From Cryptomeria japonica (lineage: Eukaryota; Streptophyta; Pinopsida; Cupressales; Cupressaceae), in the NCBI RefSeq assembly GCF_030272615.1, contig NC_081408.1, positions 403,089,889-403,153,888 on the forward strand: 64,000 bases of DNA, in the 5' to 3' direction. Below the pieces are notes generated by a model, which worked only from the letters and a program-made list of their open reading frames with translations, was not told the origin of the DNA and made no database searches. A program made the translations under genes and the position numbers. This document shows, one piece after another, positions 37,924 to 49,942 of this stretch; positions within the stretch are counted from its first letter, which is position 1, and each line of letters starts with the position of its first letter.

Positions 37924-38180
37924 TGTTGTGACTGAAAAACACACAGGCAACACTGAGAGGGGGAGGGGGTGAATCAGTATTGCAAAACTTTAAAAACTTA
38001 AAGATAAAGCATACAATAGAAAACCATAACTCTAGTACGCAAGTTATCCCAAGGAAAACCCTTTCAGGTAAAAAATCACGTCATTTAAGAAACTTTCTTT
38101 ACCAAGAACAGGCACCAACCCGATGAGCACCAACTCAGTATACAAAAGGTGGGCTCCAACCCACAATGAGCACCAACACC
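37924..38180 (-). repeat. Edge of a copia-like LTR (minus orientation)
   Basis: TGTTGTGACTG at 37924 is followed by CACTGAGAGGGGGAGGGGG and TGAATCAGT. The reverse complement of that stretch is the C-rich 3' end of SIRE-like plant copia LTRs, also present in the solo LTR at 24890-25809. The far edge was not identified; repeated CACCAACC-type blocks follow at 38,110-38,200. Confidence 0.45.
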
Positions 38181-39404
38181 TAAAACAGAGGTTCCAACCT
38201 CAAATATACATTAGTGAGCTTTGATTTAGAATTTTACAAAATAACCAGAATCCTCTTTGAAACAAACTCTCATTAAAATAAACTTCACCCTGCTGTAACA
38301 GTCAATCTCCAAAAGATGCACACTTTACTCAGTATTACAAATCTCTCAGCCAGCTTCAAAAGAAAACCAAAACACTCGTATGTTCTGAATAACAACATAA
38401 CACAGACTGCTCTCAGAGATATATATGATATCAATCTTCAACCCCTACGCTTTTTGCTTCAGATACGTCAACCTCCCAAAACTGTCTACAACTCTAATCC
38501 ATTTTTTATTTGCACCTTCAGACTTAAAGCAAATGACCACACACGATCAAAATTGATTCTCCCTCTCTTTTTCAAGACACCCACTTACAAGATGAATTGT
38601 TTTTTTTAATTTTAAGAATGATACATACCACTTTTCAAAAGATCACATACAAAGAACAAATTTTTCAACCAAAACCGTAACACATCACCCACAGAGACAG
38701 CAAAAAGCAACCAACAATATGAAAGCGCTGCTGAAAAAATGAACTTCCTGAAGGCAACAAAACCAACTCAGCTATCAAACCAGTGTACAGTTATCATGCT
38801 CGATTCTATTTTTTTTTTAAATGGCTTCCATCAGATCACACACGTCCAGTAGAAAGAATCGAAAACAAAAACAATTCTTCAGAAGTCTACCATGTAATCC
38901 AATCAGAAAGAGGAAATAAACCGACGCCATCAGCAGGAACAAAAGAGTTGGCAAACATCAACAACGTGAATCATAAGTAACTCTCCACACACCAAGCACC
39001 ACATACTTCACCCAAAAAAACTTCGAAATGGCTGCTACAGATATACTTCAGTCTTTCAAATTACCCTTTTTCAATCATCCAAAAGCACAAGCTGCTCACA
39101 CATACAGCAATCAACCTGCCAAAGAGAGATTTCGTTTTTATGCAGGTCGACACATCAGAAATCTGCCATCTGTGCTTTTCATCACATCTTCGCTTTCAAA
39201 AACGCACTCAATAATTACCAGAAGTGTTATGTAGAAGGCTGAGAGAATAGTCACAAAAAACGTTTCAGATTCCCTTCTGAGGTGGCCATACAGATTTATA
39301 AGAACTGAAAACAAACTCTGCAGGACATTGTCCAGACATAACTGTGAACCCAGAGATGCCAGAGCAGTTATAGAAGAAGACGAGTCTGGAAAAGAATGCC
39401 ACAA
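38181..39404. other. Non-coding stretch, possibly the rest of a copia-like LTR
   Basis: No coding similarity; open frames here lack domain features. Confidence 0.3.
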
Positions 39405-39665
39405 AAACCAAAGAAACGGGACTCGGACTCTGCTTGGACTCGGCAAGGCCGACTCGGACTCGGACTCGGCTTCAGACTTGGCTGGACTCGGGAAACTGAA
39501 AAACTCAAGAAATTTAGAGATTTTTAAATATTTTGAACCCCAGTCTATGTCTGGCCGAGTCTGGCGAGTCTGGCGAGTCTGGACCCCAGACTCGTCCGAG
39601 TCCGAGTCCGAGTTTGCTGGACTCGTGGGGGGTGACTCGGACTCGGACCCGCCGAGTTTGGGTGA
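39405..39665. repeat. ACTCGG hexamer repeat in inverted arrangement
   Basis: ACTCGG units run on the plus strand at 39420-39495, and CGAGTCTGG/CCGAGT units in the opposite sense at 39555-39615, with more ACTCGG at 39630-39650. The region can fold on itself. Ser-Asp-rich frames are a consequence of the hexamer. The motif echoes the ACTCG arms at 35650 and 36450. Confidence 0.8.
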
Positions 39666-39890
39666 TTTCTGGTGATTTTAGTTTCTATGACGAAAACACA
39701 GAACCCATCACGATGAAGAAAAATTACTCAACCCCACAGCCATATGCACATAACAGTCATCACACATTCAACTTGAAATATAACAGTTGACATTTAACAT
39801 GGCACATGAATCTGACTTGTCCAGATACAAATACTCAGCCAAGAAACTCAAATGCCACCAAAAAATATTGACATCAATGACAAAATTCTC
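39666..39890. other. Short non-coding flank
   Basis: No feature seen. It ends with TTCTC immediately before the LTR start at 39891. Confidence 0.4.
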
Positions 39891-40194
39891 TACAATGACT
39901 ATTTCACACATCACCCCATCACAAATGGGGACCCCCTCTTTTGATTTCAGTTTTAGATTAGATTGCTACAAGCGATCCTTTTAGATGAATAAGTTTGAGT
40001 TTATCTCACATCCAACATTTTGAGAGTCAATGATTCACATCTTTTGCTTGCTTGAATGAGAATGAAATGCAAGTTTGGCTAAGGCAAGTTGATTTTAGAG
40101 CTCAAACATTCTAAGAAGAGGGAGTTGAGGATGAAATTATCATGAAGAGCTGGAAATGAATCAGGTCAAGACAGCGAAAGTTGCATTTTTAGAA

Positions 40195-40695
40195 GACTTC
40201 CTTTGACCCCTAAAATGTGCAACTTAAGCATTTCAAGCATTTCCTTTGACCCCTTAGATCAGCAAACCGAGGTCTTGCATTGCATTGCTTTGATTGAGAT
40301 CATCGTTTTTGCCAAGTATGTTGCTAGGAGGTTCAAGCAATTTCAAGTGTAGAAGGATCAATCACTTCCTTTGATTGCCTAGATCGGCGACTTCAGATTT
40401 TAGTGACTTCCTTCGATTGCCTAGATATCGACTTAAGGCTTTTTGATCATTTCCTTGCCTCCTCCAATCAGTGATCTAAGATGTCTCATTTCCTTCGATT
40501 GCCTGGATCAGTGAAATAAGGGGATTCTACTTCCAATCAAGCTCCCAATGGGTGACTTGGGCATTTCGAATTTCATTTCCTTGAGGGTCAAAATGTACAA
40601 CTTAAGGGATCAAGTGATTTCCATTGCCCCCTCAAAAGAGGGGCTTAAGGATGAACGATTTCCATTGACCCCCAAAATGTGTGACTTAAGGAAAT
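40195..40695. repeat. Degenerate tandem array, about 42-bp period, about 10 units
   Basis: Blocks of the type (A/C)TTTCC(T/A)TTGA(C/T)CCC...GTGACTTAAGG start near 40197, 40240, 40365, 40407, 40449, 40488, 40528, 40574, 40617 and 40659. It occupies the position held by the 166-bp array in the younger copy. Confidence 0.7.
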
Positions 40696-41692
40696 ATCAT
40701 TTTGTAAAGAAGATGCATTTGACGTGTGTGCCACCTTGAATGGGCCCCATGATATTGAAGGAAGAACGTTTTATTTAAATTTGAATCTGTGATCACAAGT
40801 CGGCCTTTTGTTTTTAATTGCAACTCATTAAATGGGAATCACAAGTTGGCCTTGTGATGAGGTATCGCACCCTTTCAAACAACTATAAAGTTCTGTTGAT
40901 CATTGCATTTGATCAACACAAAATCGATATTGCAAATGCTCTTATGAAGGCAGCAATTCTGATCAGGCTTAATAGAGATTCTATATTGTCAAGTTTGCTA
41001 TTGCTGGAGTGCGAATTCATTCATTGTTGATAACGATTTTCATCAAGGAAAAGGCGAAGTCATTGAGGCATCAAATTTAATCATCATCCACAGCGAATTT
41101 GTCATTAAGATCAGCAAATTTATCATCAAGGACAGCGACATTGTGACAATTGGAGATCAGTGACATTGTGTCCATCAAACTCAGCGATCCTATCATTGAT
41201 CAGCGAGCAAATTTGGAAGGAGATTATCAATTCTACATCAGCAATTCAATGATTTCCAGCCATTTGACTCCAACCAAAGCCTTTAAAGAGGGCAATTTTG
41301 CCAAATTATCGATCAATTTGAAGTTGTTTGCAGGTCTGAATTGACTGTTATTTGACCATCTTTATTGAAATCAGACCCTGATTTGGCGCTGGTACAGCTT
41401 CTTGCTTTTTGTTTTTTCATGATTTTGATCATATGATGCTTTGATCCATTGCATTCCAATCATCTAAGTATACCTCAAGGCGTAATTCATTAGCTTCGAT
41501 AGTCATGTTTGAGAAGGATCAAAGTTTGCAAGCTAGGGTTTTAACATAAGAACCTAGGGTTTTAGCAATATTGAAGATTTTGATGAATTATCAGCTCTAG
41601 AGCAGAAATTGTAAACTTAGGGGATTATATTTCACTTGTAAGCATTAATACCATATCATAAAACTAACTTGGACAACTCTCATAGGTAGAAC

Positions 41693-43248
41693 ATGGCAGG
41701 AGTACGACAGACTCTCATCAAGGAGGACTCAAAGAGAGAGGCGATGGAATCCAAGATTGCATCATTTTGGGGCAATGTAGGAGACATCAACCTTGGCCAA
41801 ATCAACATGAAGAAGTTTCAAGGACCTTTGTACACCACCAAGCCTTCCGAACATTTGAAGATGATGATCGAGAGCGAAATAGTGAAGGCGGCAGGTTTCC
41901 CTCTAGCTGTACAGTGCAATGAATTGATCGTTGAGTGTGCCAAGCACTATGATGCGAGCAAAAGGATGATAGTAGCACCTGATGGCAGAGAACTTTCATA
42001 TCTATCTGAGAGAACTATAAGTGAAGCCTTCCATATACCTGAATTCACTGCCATGATCTATAAGAGCAAGGAAAAAGAACGGGCATTTTATGATGATGAT
42101 CCCGATAAATGCCTAGGCATAATTAACAAGTATTGGTTATTGAAGAGTAGGCCTGGCCTATCCAAGATACCTGCCAATCTCCACAAGATTTACTCCAAGC
42201 AAGAATTCAATGACTTGATCACTATGCTCAACTGAATTGTAGGAGCCCCTCAAGCATCTCAGTTCGAGAATTGGATGTTCTACTTCATGGAGATCATATC
42301 GACTTGAAAGGAGAGGATCAACTGGGCAAGGATTATAAGCAATAACATTGATATACAGGCTTACAGCTCAAGGAACTTGTGCGAACCAAGACATTCTACA
42401 TGAGTTCATACATCATATATTCACTTGCTAGAGCTCATGAATATGTAGGATTAATTTATAGAGGTCCAGTTGGTACTAGAGCTGGAGAATTGAGAGCATG
42501 TGAATCATACACACAACTACATTACCCTAGCAAGACAAATTACAAAAGAGTAAATGATGCCTTCACAATGCACATAACAAGAACTTTGCAATGTGGCATT
42601 CATCAAAGACTATCCCCACAAGCAAAAGAGCTAGTAGAGAAGTTCGGTGCTTGGTTTATCCAGTTTTTAAAGTTCACCTACATAAGGATACAAGGATGCT
42701 CTTATCCGCCCTACATGATACCAAGATATCCTACTGACAAGTTGGTATTGCTTGAGTTGGTGAGGTAGTTGATGGCATACAACAAAGTACGAAAGAATAA
42801 ACACAAGTCAAGAATTCCATTTCCCGTTTCAGTTGGACATTCATTGGAAGTGTGCCCATCTTTGCAAGTAGCAGAGAAGGTGGATGAGGAATTGAAGTCT
42901 CACCTTCTTATCCCATACTTTTCTAGAGACAGATGTGATCACTACAGCATCAAGAGATCAAATGGAAGAAGTCACAAGCATAAGTTACAATTGGAAGATC
43001 ATTTTATGAATGCTCAAGATGATCTAGATATAAGAAGAAGAATGTGTTCAAGGCTACCTATTCACATCGTCAGAGCATGCAAGGTCTTCGACATTCCCGA
43101 TCAAGCACGAGATAGTGGAAGACACCTCCTACCGATATATGAGCAAGAGAAAGATAAAGAAATAAAAGTCAATTGGATTGAGGTGGAGATCACCAATTTG
43201 AAAGATCTAACGAAGCCAGTCTATCCACAAATTGAAGAGTCAAGGCAC
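41693..43248 (+). pseudogene. LTR-encoded ORF of giant Tat-like family, older diverged copy, 3'-truncated
   Basis: ATG at 41693 opens a protein clearly alignable with the long LTR ORFs at 44301-47522 and 59612-62833. Shared segments include KAAGFP, AVQCNEL, WLLKSRPGLSK, DLITMLN, WMFYF, MSSYIIYSL, FTMHITRTL, YGAWFIQF-like FGAWFIQF, YPPYMIPRYPTD and DQARDSGRH. Breaks: TGA at 42233-42235, TGA at 42305-42307, a frameshift near 42365, and TAG at 42766-42768. Two of the stops fall where the younger copy has Arg and Gln, as expected from C-to-T change. The frame is cut at 43248 by the inserted element. No known function; conservation of its core between diverged copies suggests past selection. Confidence 0.75.
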
Positions 43249-44300
43249 TGTTGACGTGTATTTTGTACACCATCATACACAGAATAAAATACCAATAGGC
43301 ATCTTATCCTCTCTTGAGAAAAAGCCTCTAACTGCTGAAGATTCGCATAAAGGATCAGTTAGGAAGACTCCAAGGTTCTGGTTAGTAGGGTCTCTACGTG
43401 TGGACAAGCTTCCAGCGGTATGATGTGATTTGCTGTATCCTTCAAGGGGTCTTACGCTTCCAAAAGTTCAAGATTTTACTAAACTAAAGAAACTTTTAAA
43501 AAAATAACGAAAGAGTAGGGTTTTCAAGGGGTATAATCTAGTCTAACCCTAAGAATGACTTCGTGTAGACAAGACTTGGCAAGATTCAACCAACTGCAAT
43601 TTTGCCATAAGATAACAACTCAATTGAAATTGGTGCGATCTTCTAAGGTAATAAAATGATTTTCAATGCATCAAAGATCAAAGACACTACCACGAAGGTA
43701 CATATCCAAGATACAATAATGATTGAAGGTTAAGAGATTCAAGGTATTCTCCAGTCGACCACGCAAGGCGTTCCTACAATCAGCAAGAAGCTAGTGGTTT
43801 GGATTACGAATCCTACCAAAGATCAAGTTTCACACTATGTCCTTCAAACTAACACACTACTTTGATTGAGCATGATTCAAGTAAATTGAACAACCATGAA
43901 GATAACCAAGAAAGTTGCAACAAAACACCATAACTTCAATATTTCATTGATTTCCAAGTCATCATATACAACAATTGCTTGAATTCCTTCCCTCAAAACT
44001 CAATCTTGCTACAAAATAAAATTGCTTCTAAATTCTAATCTCTTAGCTATCTCTCTTCTCTATTACAAAAAAACATTACAAATGAAATGAAAATGAGGGT
44101 ATAAATAGCATCCTCAATTACAATGAAAGGTCCAGATTGAAAGTAGATCAACGGTCAAGATCATGACACCTAAACCCTAATTAGGGTTTGTTACAAATGG
44201 CCTCCTTTTTACTGAACAATATTAAATGCATAGCCAAATATTAAATTTGGCACAAAAACCTAGGAGACATAAACCAATGACAAATAAGATGCCATGTCAT

Positions 44301-47300
44301 CTATAACAACCTCTCATCTAGAATCTTATTCCCTTTCCAATTCTCTTTTTTAGCATATGCAATGAATCTTGACACGATTCCTTCGATCTCTGCAATTGGA
44401 ATCTCGGGAAGATTCTTCATACTCTCTTCCAAGTGGATGACCTGATCGAATGCATCTAGAAGAGCTGCGTCCCAAGTAGATTCAAGTTCCTTTGATCTTT
44501 CAATCAGGAGCATGGTGGCAAACATCTGATCATATTGCTCGTCTGTAACATTTGCGTCCTTGCAAAAGATGACCTTGATTCTATCCTCTAATTCCTGCAT
44601 ATCCACATCTGTCTCGACCTCGATCCTTCTGCCAAGAATGGTACGAAGTACCTCAAATACCCTGTCCTGGATCGGATTGATCACCTCCTCCACTTGGCTG
44701 CATCTGGTACTGATGTCCTCAAAGAAAACACTCTTCATATGGAGTAAGGTTGACCACTGAAGCAAACTGTGAGGTCCTCCATCCATGATCTTTTCTTGCG
44801 CTAAGACCTTCCTTGATGTGTGTCTAATTACTTTCAAGACAGCAATGATAACATCTTTGGTATGGGCAAATGCGGCTACTGTTATCATCAAATTGTGGAT
44901 TATCTCAAGAACCTGGATAGCTTGGTGAATAATCTTCATCATCCTTGTTACAAATTCTATGGCCACTGTGTGAGATTTATCCATCCAAGTACTTGTACGC
45001 TGGACCATATTCCTGAATCTTTCTGCCTCATTGATTGATTGAAGTGGAAGTGCCTGCACTGGTGATCTAGCTGGATCCTAACGTCCCAAAGGTTCATTGA
45101 TGTGACTGAAATATGTCCTCCATGCACCGACCTCTCTCTCAAGCTTTCTATTCTTCTCCATTTCTTCTCTAAGCTTGTCCTTCAATGCTTCAAATGAATC
45201 GGTGGCATCATCCAACGTCTGCTCTGCTGTGGATGGTCCTAGCTCCAAAGTCTGTATATCATATTCCTCTGCTAGGATCTCACCTTCATATTTGTCTACT
45301 GCCGGTGTAGCTATCTGCAGTTTTCTGGATCCACTCTCATCTCGAATCATCTTGGACATCTTGGTAGCCTTTCTCTTCTCTGTTACTTCGTGTGAGCGTC
45401 CAACAAGGCTTTCCAAATCAATTGCATTGTCCTCGTCCTCTACTACGATCACCTTGGTTAATCTTTCCTTCAACCAATCTGGGATAGCCGATCTTGTCTC
45501 TTGAACTTGAATTTCTTTATGCACTATTTCTTCTTGTCTGGGAGGAGATGTCATTTCATTGTCTTCTTTATCTTCATCTAACTCATAATCTTGGAGAGAT
45601 CCATCTGGTGACCCTTGCTGTGCCTGTCCTTCCTCCTGCCTGTCGTTCTGTACCATCGACTCCATGGATTCTTCCACTTGAAGTGTCCTTTTCTCCTGTT
45701 GAGAAGATGTGCCGGATGAACGATCTCGGTTGGCCCCTTGTTTCTTCTTGGAAGATTCTCTCTTTCCAGGTCTCTCTTTCCTCTTCGAACCTCTTGGATG
45801 GAGATTGCCCTCACTGGCACATCGAAGGTTACCTTCACCTGAATTTCTAGGATTAGGATTGCCTTCACTCACACTAGCTCCACCTTCGGCTGGTTTCTCT
45901 TCCAAAGTGAAAGTCATAGCTATACCTTGTTCTCTCAACTTCTGATGCTGTACGTCAACCCATCTGCAAGTACAAGACAAGACTGGTGCCATCAAAGCAC
46001 CTAAATCCACGACCTCGGGCTCATTCCAATCCAACCTTATTGTTTTACTTTCTCGATCATAGGATGACTGGATATGTCTGCCACTGTCCTGTGCTTGGTC
46101 GGCCACTCTGTAAATCTTGCATTTCCTGATGAAATCCAAAGGCAATCTAGAATGCATTTTTCGTTTCACTTCAAGATCATCTAAGAGATTCATCATAAAA
46201 TCTTCAATTTGGTACTCATGCTTAAATTTCCTACCGACTGTCTCCTCTAAATGTCCATGTGGATCAAAACTTTCTCTCAAAGCAAAGGTTGAAAAAGAAT
46301 ACAAGGCTAACTCCTTCTCTGCGTCATCCATGGCTAAAGCATTAGGACATACCTCAACTGAATTGCCCAAAATGATAGGTAATGGAACTCCATTCTGATG
46401 TCTGTGTCTGAATGCCTTCGCATATGCTGCCAACTGTCTTGTTACTTCAAGTAACACAATTCTGTCTGTCGGATATCTCGGCAACATGTATGGCGGTAAA
46501 GGACATCCATGCACTCTAATATAAGTGAATTTCGGAAACTGAATAAACCAAGCACCGTACCTCTTTACCAATTCCTGTGCATCCTGAGATAATCTGTTGT
46601 GAATCCCACCTTGCAACGTCCTTGTGATGTTCATCGTGAAGGTATCATTAACTAACTTGTAGTTGCTTCCTGGCGGATGATGCAAGTAGGCATAGGAATC
46701 ACAAGCTCTGACCTCGCCGGGTCCTCTTCCAATCACTCCCCTGTGAGGTAGTCCTGCGTACTCAAAACTCCTGATCAATGCATAGATGACATATGAACTC
46801 ATGTGGAAGGACTTGGTAGCCTTGAGTCTCCTCAACTGTACGTCCAAGCAATGGCTAATCATCCTAGCCCAATGTATCATACCCTTTCCCTGAACTATCA
46901 CCTGGATGAAGTAGAACATCCACTTCTCAAAGTAGAAGGCGTGAGGGGCTCCTGTAACTCGGTTGAGCATTGTAATCAAATCTCTGTACTCCTCCTGGAA
47001 ATCAATTCTGTGTGGTGTGTTCGGTACCTTGCTTAGACGGGGACGGCTCTTGAGTAACCAGTTCTTATTGATAATGCTTAGACAAGCATCTGGATCATCT
47101 TCGTACATTGACCTGGCTCCTTCTATGCTCTTGTATATCATGTCCCTGTGCTCTGGAAGATGGAAAGCTTCACTTATAGCTTCCTCTGAAAGGTACGCCA
47201 AAGTGTTTCCCTCATTGGACACGATCGTTCTGGACTGTGGATCATAATGACGAGCACACTCGATCATCAACTCGTGGCACTGAACAGCTGGAGGAAAGCC

Positions 47301-47522
47301 GGCCGCCTTAATGATGCCACTCTCGATTATTCTCCGGGCGACAGGTGATGGCTTGCCAATGTAAGGGACCTCTCGAAACTTCTTCGTGCTGAAGTTGCCT
47401 AAGTTAGTATCTCCAATGTTGCTCCACTTCGACACAATCTTAGTCTCCACTTCTTCGGTCTTCTGATCTTCTTTCATGAGAGCTGAACGACTGGTGGATG
47501 CTCCCACCTTCGGGGTCGCCAT
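44301..47522 (-). CDS. Long LTR-encoded ORF of unknown function (814 + 259 codons across one TAG)
   Basis: The start is taken as the Met at 47522 (MATPKVG) because the older copy starts at the equivalent Met; an upstream in-frame ATG at 47540 exists. The frame runs to TAG at 45080-45078 and continues in the same frame to 44301. Core (about residues 20-520) has WLLKSRPRLSK, FYFEKWMFYFI, FHMSSYVIYAL and FTMNITRTLQGGI; it is loosely reminiscent of plant transposon-associated ORFs, but I cannot name a family. Then come EGN-type repeats (about 550-575), a Lys/Arg-rich stretch that could be a nuclear signal (about 575-595), acidic sequence and a probable coiled coil (EEMEKNRKLEREV). The part after TAG is mostly helical. 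No enzyme motif, signal peptide or membrane segment seen. Function unknown; it could be a gag-like, env-position or regulatory protein. Confidence 0.65.
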
Positions 47523-48360
47523 ACCTACACAACATTTCATAATGAGAAACTAGATCTTGCAATAAATAACATAGATTACAGAATATTTTTAGGAAACTTC
47601 ATGATAAATCCTTGAGTTATCATTTCCTAAAAATGATTGAGCTAGGAATTCAAAATTTAAGCTATGATGATCTAAAACTTAAAACAATAAAACCAAATCA
47701 CCATACCTCACGAGAGAGCTAACTCTAGAATGCAAATGAATAAAATCACCTAGGCCAAAATTGACGTTAGATCTCTCTTCAACGTGATTTCTTCTTTAAA
47801 ATATCAACTTCGCCACCTTTGATATGTTCTTGATGTGATCTTCAAAGCAACGTGCCTCTTGTCAATTTCACCACCCTTCAAGTCTTTGACGTGATCTCCA
47901 AGTTCGCTCAAATGTAAACTTCAAGTTCGCACTCCTTTGAATAATAGTTCGCACCACTTTGCTTGAAATGAAAGCTCGCACTTGAATGGTAAAACGATGA
48001 TGTAAAAATGAAGGTTTTCACCTCCCTTTATAAGCGCTTACCTCTAATTTGCTTGGGCCGACTTTTGTAAAAATATAGCAATTAAAAAAAACGATTTTAA
48101 ATCAATAATAACGGCCGACCTCCATATCTTAGCGCTCCATTTGATTTTTATTAAATTAATAATTAATTATTAAATGCCTTCATTTTTAAATTAATAGATT
48201 TCGATTTTTTTACAAGGCAAAATAATTAATTAATACCAAGCGCAATATTTAAATGCCATTTAATTGATTTTTCAAAACCCTTCGAACTTAGCATTTAAAA
48301 TAAATTAAAAAAATGTTTATTTAGCGCCAAAAATTTTGAAGATGGGAAATACATACCTCA

Positions 48361-49942
48361 TCGCCCTGGTCCCTGACTGAGGGACAGGAGCGATCCATCA
48401 CTTTGTCTTGATTCTTGCAATTTTTACGTCCAAGGTCTCCATCTCCACGTTTGAATTTGCTATTTTTGTTGGGTCCTTCGAGCTAGATTGACTTGCATGT
48501 GTGAATGAGCGCCTTTGGATGTAATATCGCCCTGGTCCCTTGGAGAGGGACAGGAGCGATCTTAATGTTTTCCCTTGAAATTCTCCATTCTTGACATCAA
48601 CTTCTCCTTTATCATCTTTCAAACAACGCTTTGAACCCTTTGCAAGTTTGTTTTGTCATGATCTTCGAAGGAAAATAAGTGCTTTGGCAAATATCGCCCT
48701 GGTCCCTTGGAGAGGGACAGGAGCGATCCTAGTGTTTTCTCCTTGATCTTGCATCTTTGATCTCAAATTTCCATCACGAGGCAAATAATAAACTTGTTTC
48801 TTCATTCCGTACTTGTTCCACTTGAATTTTCCAAGGCATTTAGACGTTTGGAAGGATCATCGCCCTTGTCCCTTGGAGAGGGACAGGAGCGATCTTAAAG
48901 CTCTAGCCAAAATGCGTTATCTTTTAACCTTGGTTCCTCGTTCATTGCCTCTTAAAGGACGTCCTTGATCTTGTGTGAACTTGCCTTGTCTTGGTTTTGA
49001 CGGAACATGAGTGATCCTATGCAAATCGCTCTGGTCCCTTGGAGACGGATAGGAGCGAACTGGGATATTTTAGTGCAAATCTTTCAATGTTGGCGACCTT
49101 TGATGCTTTGTGCTTGATTGGAACACTTCGAAACGTCCTTGCCACCTTGTTCTCCGTCTTAGAGTATCTTGAATTTGAAGAAGAGGCAATATTATCATTA
49201 TATCGCCCTGGTCCCTTGGAGAGGGACAGGAGCGATATTGGTCCTGTAGGCTTCATTTCATCTTATCATCTTCGAAAATTATCTTCAACAGATCCGTTGT
49301 ACCTCCTTTCATTCATCCATGCCTTGGGATTGATTGTAACTTAGCAAGAAATTTGTCTAAAACAAAAATCGCTCTGGTCCCTGCCTGAGGGACAGGAGCG
49401 AACTTGGGCATTTAGGTCCCTTGTTGACATTTCATAATCTTCAATTTATCTTCAACGGGTTCAACTCATCGTCCTTCCTTGCCTCAAACATAAAACTGAC
49501 TTGATCTTTGCCCAGAACGTACCTTATGAAGAATTTCGCTCTGGTCCCTGGGAGAGGGACGGGAGCTACAAAGAACTTCGCCCTGGTCCCTGACTGAGGG
49601 ACAGGAGCGATTTTTGCATTTTGGGTCATTCTTCTTCACGACGGCACTTAAAGTTATATTCATTTGGTAGAACACATCTCCTTGGACCTCTTCAAATCAT
49701 CAAGTCGTAAAAATCCTGCAAGGACAAAGCAATATTTGATTTGTAGCTCCGGTCCTTCACTGAGGGACAGGAGCGATATTCTTCCCTGAGGCATTTCCGT
49801 GTTCGTGAAATTCTTCAATTTATATTCAACGGAAAGATCACGCCTTCCTTCATCACTTTTAATTCGAAATTCATCTCGACTCTGCAGGGACAGTAAGATA
49901 TTTGAAAACGAGCTCCGGTCCTTCACTGAGGGACAGGAGCGA
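48361..49942. repeat. 166-bp periodic array with a 33-bp dyad core, 11 cores
   Basis: Cores of the form TCGC(C/T)CTGGTCCCT-loop-AGGGACAGGAGCGA start at 48361, 48527, 48694, 48860, 49026, 49203, 49369, 49536, 49578, 49744 and 49910. Spacing is 166 or 167 bp except one 177 and one 42. The arms pair imperfectly (12 of 15) around loops such as TGGAG or GACTG. Spacers between cores have diverged greatly. The array lies between the LTR start and the ORF, in the promoter/leader region. Confidence 0.9.

Larger units (their letters stand above)
39891..43248 (+). mobile_element. Truncated LTR of giant Tat-like family (plus strand)
   Basis: The start (TACAATGACTATTTCACACA, then a CCCCAT...AATGGGG dyad and GGGGACCCCCTCTTTT) matches the reverse complement of 50389 downward, so the LTR begins here. 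A tandem array lies at 40195-40695 and a diverged LTR ORF starts at 41693. At 43248 the sequence is cut by insertion of the minus-strand giant element. The rest should continue beyond that element, outside the window. Confidence 0.75.

Noticed and set aside
39328-39790. Ser/Asp- and Pro/Ser-rich frames
   Set aside because: They follow the ACTCGG hexamer repeat; two frames are equally open.
45175-47247. Plus-strand frames within the LTR ORF
   Set aside because: Antisense shadows, duplicated in the other LTR with the same offset.
48361-49942. Regular dyad repeats considered as a CRISPR array
   Set aside because: The context is a plant LTR retrotransposon, spacers are about 133 bp and no cas genes exist; the repeat recurs in both LTRs.
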